64,000 nt of DNA from Bugulina stolonifera (taxonomy: Eukaryota > Bryozoa > Gymnolaemata > Cheilostomatida > Bugulidae), in assembly GCA_935421135.1 (NCBI GenBank), contig OW285192.1, positions 1,345,501 to 1,409,500 on the forward strand, read 5' to 3'. Shown one piece after another: positions 47,001 through 56,000 of the stretch. The notes below the pieces were generated by a model. That model had not been told where the DNA came from and made no database searches. It saw only the letters and a program-made list of their open reading frames with translations. Made by a program: the position numbers and the translations under genes. How positions within the stretch are numbered: position 1 is the stretch's first letter; every line of letters starts with the position of its first letter.

Positions 47001-50000
47001 CAGGCCACCAGTCTTGCTATATTAACCCTTTAGCGCATGTATATTGCAGACAGGCACTGTAGCACACGAGTTAGGACATGCTCTCGGTCTAATCCACGAA
47101 CAGTCGAGGCCAGATAGAGATGATCACATAAACATACACGTAGACAAGATCAACAGCGGCAGCATCCACAACTTCCAAACTTACTACGACGCTAAGATTC
47201 CAGAAGGGGTTAGGTATGACCTCAACAGCATCATGCACTACAGTCCAAAGGTAAGTACATCTATTTAGTACACATGCACTACAATCTAAAGGTAAGTAAG
47301 TCTCTTTAGTACACATGCACTACAGTTCAACGGTAGGTACATCTATTTAGTACACATGTGCTACAGTCCAAAGGTAGGTACATGTACATCTATTTAGTAC
47401 ACATGTGCTACAGTCCAAAGGTAGGTACATGTACATCTATTTAGTACATGGTGCACTACAGTCCAAAGGTAAGTTCTTCTATTCAAAACACATATATTCA
47501 GCAGTTCAAAAGTAGGTACATCCATACCGTAAGTGTAAACTCTTAGTACACATGAACTAATTGTTTTATTAACCAATAGTATTCGCATGTGTACAAGGAG
47601 TTCTGGATCGGCCGCTTAGGCATGTTAAACAAAAGATAAATGTCAATTCACAAAGTTGCATACTTGTTAGCCCTTTAATTGGTCAATAATTAATACGATG
47701 TAGTCATGTGATCCGCTGCGTCACTCTATGTATACTTATGTATGTTATCACTTGATATGCGTGTTGCAGTCATTTGCCCTCTATCTGAACAAACCTACAA
47801 TCACTGCTAAGAATCCTAAGAAGGACATTCTGCTGGGACAAAGGGCCGCCCTAAGTTTCTATGACATCATGGCTATTAACAAGGAATATTGTGAGGGAAA
47901 CTGTGTGAATCATTGTCTTAATGAAGGGTACACCATATTTAAAGATGGCCGCTGTAGGTGTGTCTGCCCTGAGGGACTAACCGGTAGCAGGTGTGAAAGA
48001 GTAGACAGCAGTAAGTGGAGATAACTACTTATATGACTACATTATACATGTATAATGTATCGTGGAATGCCATGATACGCTAATTCAGTAGCGATAGATC
48101 TGAACTCGAAATGATGCACTTCCTGAATAACTAGCATTAGTCAGGTACAGACACACTATATTAAAGATGGCACTATTTCCTATTACTATAGCATGCGACC
48201 TGTACTGCATAACAATGCCTTACAACACGATAGTTTTTTTTAAAGTCTTAACTCTCTCTACAGGCTGTGGTGGTGAGATTAGCCTAAGCTCGCATGGGCA
48301 AAGTACGATACGAACTACCAACTACCCAAACAGATATCCTAATGAAAAATGCATATGGCTTATAACCGCACCCCCAGAGTACCTCGTACAGGTGATATTT
48401 GACGACTTTGATGTAGCTAGTAGTGGCGTTATATGTGCGCATCAGGTAGAGCTCCGGAACAATGTGCTTGGTCAGAGAGGAGACATGTAAGTACTTTCTG
48501 TGTGTGAATCATTTGGTATGCCAGTCAACTAGTTTATGGAACTAAGGGTGTTTGCCTCAATTCTCAGTAACACAGGGAAACATGCTGAGACACTGGTAAT
48601 GGAGCCCATGCTGTTGAAGAGGTGACAGTGAGGTAGTATTCACATTGACTGATATTGTTGCAGACTGTGTGGTAATGGTGTGCTGGGACCCTTCGACACC
48701 CGTATGGATCACAAAAGCAACCAGATGCTCATAGTATTCGACTCTCGGAACACTAGTGCTGCCGTCAGAAAGGGTTTCACTGCCACTTTAAAGGCTTTTA
48801 AAGGTAAAGGGAAGACAATACCTTCTCTTAGTAAGGTGTGACTTTGTACTTCACTGTAGTGTGTCCGTACTGCAATTAAGAGGTTTAAGTCACTGTAAAA
48901 AGATGCAGCTCTCTGTAGAGCATTGCTTTCTTACTTGGGATTAATATCGGCAAGTAAGCCAGTAAGCTAGGAAGTCACTGTAGGTAGTATAGTAGCTGAC
49001 ATGACAGGGGAGGATGATAGAGGATTATAGCTGTTGAGGGTTTCCTAACATTGGAACACCAACACAGGAGATGAGAGAAAAACAACCAAGCAGAAATAGG
49101 TTTAATTTTTCACTGCAAGTTTTCTTGGTACTTCAGCAGTACCTTCCGGCCTTGGTCTAAACAATGCCCCCTACTGTACATGTGCATGTGCATGTACATT
49201 GCGTATACTGTATATAGTGTAGCTGGACCCATTTTGCTCATTTTAAGATGGATGTCTGTCTAGCCCATGTGAGAATGGAGGCACGTGCATATCATCAGGA
49301 CCATCAGCGTACACGTGCATCTGTGAGGTGGGGTACGTTGGCAGTAGGTGTGAGAAGGCGGAGGATGCTGCTGTAAACTGTGACTTTGCCAACGACATGT
49401 GTATGTTTAAAAATAGTGCAGATGACCAGCTGGATATGAGAAGAATGTTCATCTCTACTAAGTACATGGAGGTATGCAAGTACCTGCTGTCAGTTTACCT
49501 ACATGTATGTTACAGGCAAGCACCTGTCCTTGGCTATTATTGACCTGGCAGTGTTTTAGTTCAGTTCATTTCTAAAAATGTGTTGTAAAGCACCTGTTGG
49601 TATGTGTAGCACAGTATTTACACAGTGCGGTTGTTTCTACAGACTATTCAACGAGACCACAACTCTAACAGATTCTTCATTGCTGCTCCAGCTGAATTTG
49701 AGACTGGACTGAGTGATGAAGCTAGACTTGTCTCCCCTGTATTTAATTCTGCTAGTAAGTAAATATTATATGATTTACCTGCTATTTTACATCACATTAT
49801 ACATGGCCATGCATTTGAGTAGAAGAGGTAGCATGAGTATATTATAGTAATACTACTGAGCATAAATAAATAAATAAATAAATAAATACATTGTAAATAA
49901 ATACTCTTGAGTTACGCAGACCTAAACTTATCTGTACAATGCTGTTAGGTTTCACATTTCTACACCTGCATGTGAAGATGTTATTTATGGTGGAAGTACG

Positions 50001-53000
50001 TATACGTGTTCCAACTCAAGTTGGTATAGGCATGGATGTAACTGCATCAGTATTGTAAAGTGTAGTATAGATAAATAATATATAATTAAGTTTAGCTCAA
50101 AATATAATTTTTATTTAATATTTACATTAGTACAAGTACGGCTCCACTCCTTATGCAATAACAATAAATGTTAGTATAAATGATTCTCTTTCATTGCTGA
50201 TATTATTATCATTATTATATTTTATGCAATCGTATAATTCTAAATTAGTCTAAATATTCATCAAGCAGAGTATTGCATAACTCGTATATCTCAATACAGC
50301 GAGTAATTACACCAGGATTTACATGTAAATGTTTAATTATCAGGCCAATGATGGTCCTCGAAAATGTAGGTATCCATGTACAGCCAATTACATGAGCGCC
50401 TGTCTATGTATCAGACTGGAATTACCACAACTACATAGCTGTGAATTACCACAACTACATAGCTGTGAATTACCACAACTACATAGCTGTGAATTACCAC
50501 AACTACATAGCTGTGAATTACCACAACTAGATAGCTGTGATTTACCACAACTACATAGATAAATTATATCTAAGAATTACCAATATATTTTATGGTATTT
50601 ATTTCACTTAAATATCAGAAAAAATTAATGCATGGATTAGAGCTAATTTGCTGTGGTAAGCACTTGCATGTACACATCACACACTGTACATTAAATTAAT
50701 CCTCATATTACAATGATGTCTTCAATAATGGTTTAAAATAGTATCACATGATGTACATGTGTGACCTTCACCCCTGGGCCTAGCCAACCTATGTAGATTA
50801 GTTGGGGATATTTATACAACTTGAACCCTCTAGAGAACTATTGACTCAGATCATAAAATGGAACTTCTACAATGTACATGAAATATTGTGGAAAGCAGAT
50901 CGGAATCAATAAAGCTATTTATAGCACCATGCAAGAACCTGCACATACAACCCATTATTGGCTATGGTGTTAAAATGTTACTATGGTGATAAAATGCTAC
51001 TATGGCGATAAAATGTTGCAGCAGTAATAGATTGTCACGTCGCTATGTTGATATGTTGCTATGGTGATAAATCACGACGTCGCCAAGCTGACATGTTGCT
51101 ACATATACTTGCAGAGATCCAGAAACGTTGTCTAAAGTTTGCATACCACATGAGTGGTTCATACCAAGCCAGAGGTCAGTTAGCAGTGTCTATTATGAAC
51201 GCGCAAGGTGGATCTGTGAAGAATCTGTTTGAAAAACATGGAGACCAGCGAGCCGGCTGGAAGAATGCCCAGATAGAGATAGAACACTCTGTTGACTACC
51301 AGGTAGGTTATAATATTATAATGTGCTAGATAGCGATATTACCTACCTATGGTGGGCTATGATATTACCTACCTAATGGTGGGCTACCGTCCTGTGGTGA
51401 GCTAATGCTATGTAAGCCATATGCATATAATAAACACTAGACTGTGTTCCACAGGTTCTATTCATAATACGGACAAGTGACATCTACAGATACAACTCTC
51501 TCATAGCTATTGATGACATCAGCATAGAGCCTCACGCTTGCTCTAGAGGCGCATGCTCTAACAATCCTTGCAGTGCATACGGAGGCGTATGTGTGGAACC
51601 TCGCACTGGAGGTCACTACTGTTTGTGCCCGCAAGGGCGCACAGGAAGTCAATGCAGTAACTACGGTAAATCTTACAAGTTGTTATTGTCTACACATGAA
51701 ATAGCTCCTTATTGTCTATTTACTGCCTTTGCTTGCACGTACAATAATCCATAAGTTGTTGATGTCAATCTGGAGTTATCCTTCTCCAAATTGGGAGAGG
51801 ACAACTTCAAATTATGACCAATAGTTAATACAGTTTAATACTAACAATCATGAACTGGTGATAGTGTATTAATTACGTGTTCATGTATATAGCAACATTG
51901 TGGCTCTAGCACATGACTTTAGCAAAGGACTCTAGCACATGACTCTAGCACATGACTCTAGCACATGACTCTAGCACATGACTCTACCACATGACTCTAG
52001 CACATGACTCTAGCACATGACTCTAGCACATGTCTCTAGTGCATACAGACCACTCACCAGGTCTGTTCCGTAGAGTGAAGCCATGTTGAATCTGTACTGA
52101 ATATTTAGACATCAATGGTTTCACGTGTGAGTTTGAGGCGAATAATCACTGTGGTTGGAAAAACACACACTCAGCCAACTATGATTGGTCAGAACATTAC
52201 GGAGCTGCAGATGGTCTGAGACGTACAGGTCCGCTGTCGGGAGCGGATGGCTCAGGGTTCTACATGTTAGCTGACTCTTCCAGTAGTCAAGCAGGAGTTG
52301 GTAGGACCGCCAAACTGATCTCTCCTACAATAAACACTAATGGTTAGTTGAGAAACACATACATGTATGCAGCAGACATCAATGGTGTCATAGTTAATAG
52401 GTTAATTTGCTACCCTATGTCACTATTTTCCTCATTTCAAATATTGATACCAGAATTCCAATGGTACAACCTTAGTGTTTCCACGAGTGACGCTAATGTG
52501 CATTAATATAACATACATGTACATAATATACAGTGTACTCAATCTGCATACAGTGTACTGTTTTGGTGTTTAACACCTCATCAGTGCCTGGGAGAACACC
52601 TTAGCAATACTGTATATATACAGCAAAGTGTATGATGTACATGTATATGTGGTACAACTTCCTGATGTCATTATACTCGTAACGCCCTTCCACACGCTAA
52701 TATAATCTCTCTGTTCTTTAACTCTTTCTAGGAGACATATGTCTGGAGTTTTACTACCACATGTGGGGACCTCTGGTGGGCTCGCTTCAAGTAAAAACCA
52801 AGTCACGTGGTGAAGAGAGCTCCTCCCACCATACGATCACAGGAAGCCAGTCGTCCAGTATAAGCGAATGGAAAGTTGCCATGGTAACACTGCGAGCCAC
52901 TACAGACACACAAATCATATTAGAGGCTGTTTCTGGGCAGAGGCATCAGTCAGACATAGCCATTGATAAAGTGACTGTACGTATTGTACTGTATATTGTG

Positions 53001-56000
53001 TGTCGTATACAGTGTATATATACATGTACATGTACGTATACAGTGTATACATACATGTACATGTACATACATGTATACAGTGTATATATACATGTACATG
53101 TATGTATACACTGTATACATACATGTACATGTATGTATACAGTGTATATATACATGTACATGTATATATACACTGTATACATACATGTACATGTACATTG
53201 ATAAAGTGACTGTACGTATTCTACTGTATATTGTGTGTCGTATACAGTGTATATATACATGTACATGTATGTACATGTATGTATACAGTGTATACATACA
53301 TGTACATGTACATGTATGTATACAGTGTATACATACATGTACATACATGTACATGTACATACATGTACATGTACATGTATGTATACAGTGTATATATACA
53401 TGTACATGTACATACATGTACATACATGTACATGTACAAGTATGCATGCAATTGAACTGATCAACATGAGAGAAAATAATGTTACATGTGCTATAGAATG
53501 TGGACAATGTTCTCTCTAGTTTTGAAACAGCCATCTTTGTTGGGAATTAAATTGATCCCTAAGTTGTTACTCCTGTCGTAGAAGTGGGTTTGTGATGAGA
53601 GGTATTTACAGTTGACAGTAAGTCACTTGTACTGCACAGTAAGTACTTTACTACACAAGTGCTAAGTTAACCCATTTGTGTTCTGTGCTTTATCATCGCA
53701 GATTAACAAGGGGCATTGTAACGTCAGACATCATCCAGTACCCGCTGTGCCTTCTACAACTACACGAGCCATACCTAGACCAACTGCTGCTGCTACCACA
53801 ACACCCTCACCACCTAGAAATAATGGACGTCGCATACCTGCCCCTCTCTCTGTCCGACTAGCCTCTAGATTATCTGAAACCACAACTAAATCTCCAAGAA
53901 CCGCCAACAGCTGTTAGTAGATTATAAATACATACATTACAGTAATTTCAATTTGCTAGCAGTCTCAATATGGGTTTCTGATAGCTTGACAATCATGGTT
54001 ATTACAATACAATTGTAGATATCATTTCTCTATTCCATCGTTGCATCTTTAAAGGTGTGGTATGGGAGACTGTGAGCTCTGATTGGCCGACTTTATTGTC
54101 TGTCGGCCAATCAATGTCAGTCTGTAGGCTCATCAACAAATATCCATCAATTGCAAAAGTCTACCTTAAACAAAAATTCAAAAATCACTGTAGTTCAGAT
54201 TATCCAAACATAGAAGGGCTCTGTGATGGCACATGTATTGAGGAGTTATCTGCTGTTTGCAGTATATTATAGATGTATGTGTACGTTTACGTGTGCGTAT
54301 AAATGTATATGTGTATGAGCATGCATATGTACACGGAGTTATACAGTAGATATACAAGTAGTTATGTATATTATATGCATGTAACACACATATCCCTCTC
54401 TTATAGTTACACTAGACAGGAAGATAGGGCAGTCAGGCACAGTACTAGCACAGTGTGGGTTTGAGACTGGTGAATGTCCTGGTGACTTTATTAACTTACC
54501 AAATGAACACAACAAGCAATGGCTAAGAACAAACGTGAGTAGTGCGATACTATTGGTTATCCCAGATGAGTAGTGCGATGCTATTGGTTATCCCAGATGA
54601 GTAGTGTGATGCTATTGCAAAGAGGGTAAAAGGAAAGAGGGATCATCCAATGATAATGCCCTGTCCCACCAAATGCGCCCAATTCGGCGGCTCCGACGTC
54701 CCGCGATTTGCTTTCCTGCCATCTGCCTACAGGTATTTTGGATACCTGTTCAACTTAAATTGCAATTTAGCGATTGTTAAATTTACGATCCTGCATTAAT
54801 ATCTCGCTAATATAAATAGAGGGTTTATACGGCGCCTTTGTAAATAAGCACTTCTTATTGGTCTGCGGAACGCCAATAGCCATAGTGCATTTGTACACAA
54901 GGCGGCACAACTCTTCACTTAATCCGGACCGCGTTTGGAGGCGGGGAGGGACAGTTTTTGGCCGGAGTGATCCCTCTTTCCTTTTACCCTCCTTGGCTGT
55001 TGGTTATCCCAGATTTCAGTTTTATAACTAATTTGTGTTTTATTAATTTTACAAAAAATATACATGTAGTTACGATCACAATTATAATTGCATACAGAAT
55101 TACATACAACTTGCACCCTGTCAGTCACTACATTGTATAATACCATATGAACACAATATCATTTTCCACCTATAGTTATACAAGATAGCACGATATTACT
55201 TGTATGCACTGATACTGTTATATGAAGTAATACGATAATACACTATTTACTACACTACAAGTACATTGTATTATGCACTATGATACCTTATACTACAGAC
55301 AAGAACACCATCTGGTAATACAGGCCCCAACTCTGCTTTTGAAGGGAGATATTATCTGTACGTAGAGGCCAGTGACCGCCTTGTTGATGAGGTCAACGTC
55401 CTCACAACCCATCTCATATATAACAGCGGTAAGTACATGTATATACCTTTTATAACATACAGTCACATATCATATATGCATGTGCATATGCATCAGCTGT
55501 ATGTATGTAGCCTACTATGTGTAGTAATTTGTACGGTATACATGTAAATGTACGTATATCCATGTTACTATAACGTACAAATACCACATGTACATGAATC
55601 CTTGTGTTACCAAAGTACACAGTTACCAACATACGAGTGCAATGTTACCAAAGTCACTGCCACTGTTGACATTAAATAACAATGCACTGCAACCTACATA
55701 GTCATTGCACACTTAGAACAGATTTGTGTAATATCTTATAGATAAGAAAGCCTGTGTGACCTTCCATTACTCGATGTACGGGTCGGGTACTGGGTCCCTC
55801 GCAGTGGAAATGAAAAAAGAGGAAGGGACTGCGAGAGAAGTGTGGCGAATGAGTGGAGACAAGGGACCGGGTTGGAAGAAAGCTGAAATAGACATTGACA
55901 TGGGAAATGAGTTCCATCAGGTTAGATGAGGCAGCAAATTATGGTGTGACAAATTATTACAGAGTGTGACAGAGTGTGGCTATGTATGACAAAGTATGAC

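Noticed and set aside
54057..54272. 71-codon ORF inside intron 16 of the astacin gene
   Set aside because: It is not phase-compatible with the flanking exons, which already join directly, and shows no domain.
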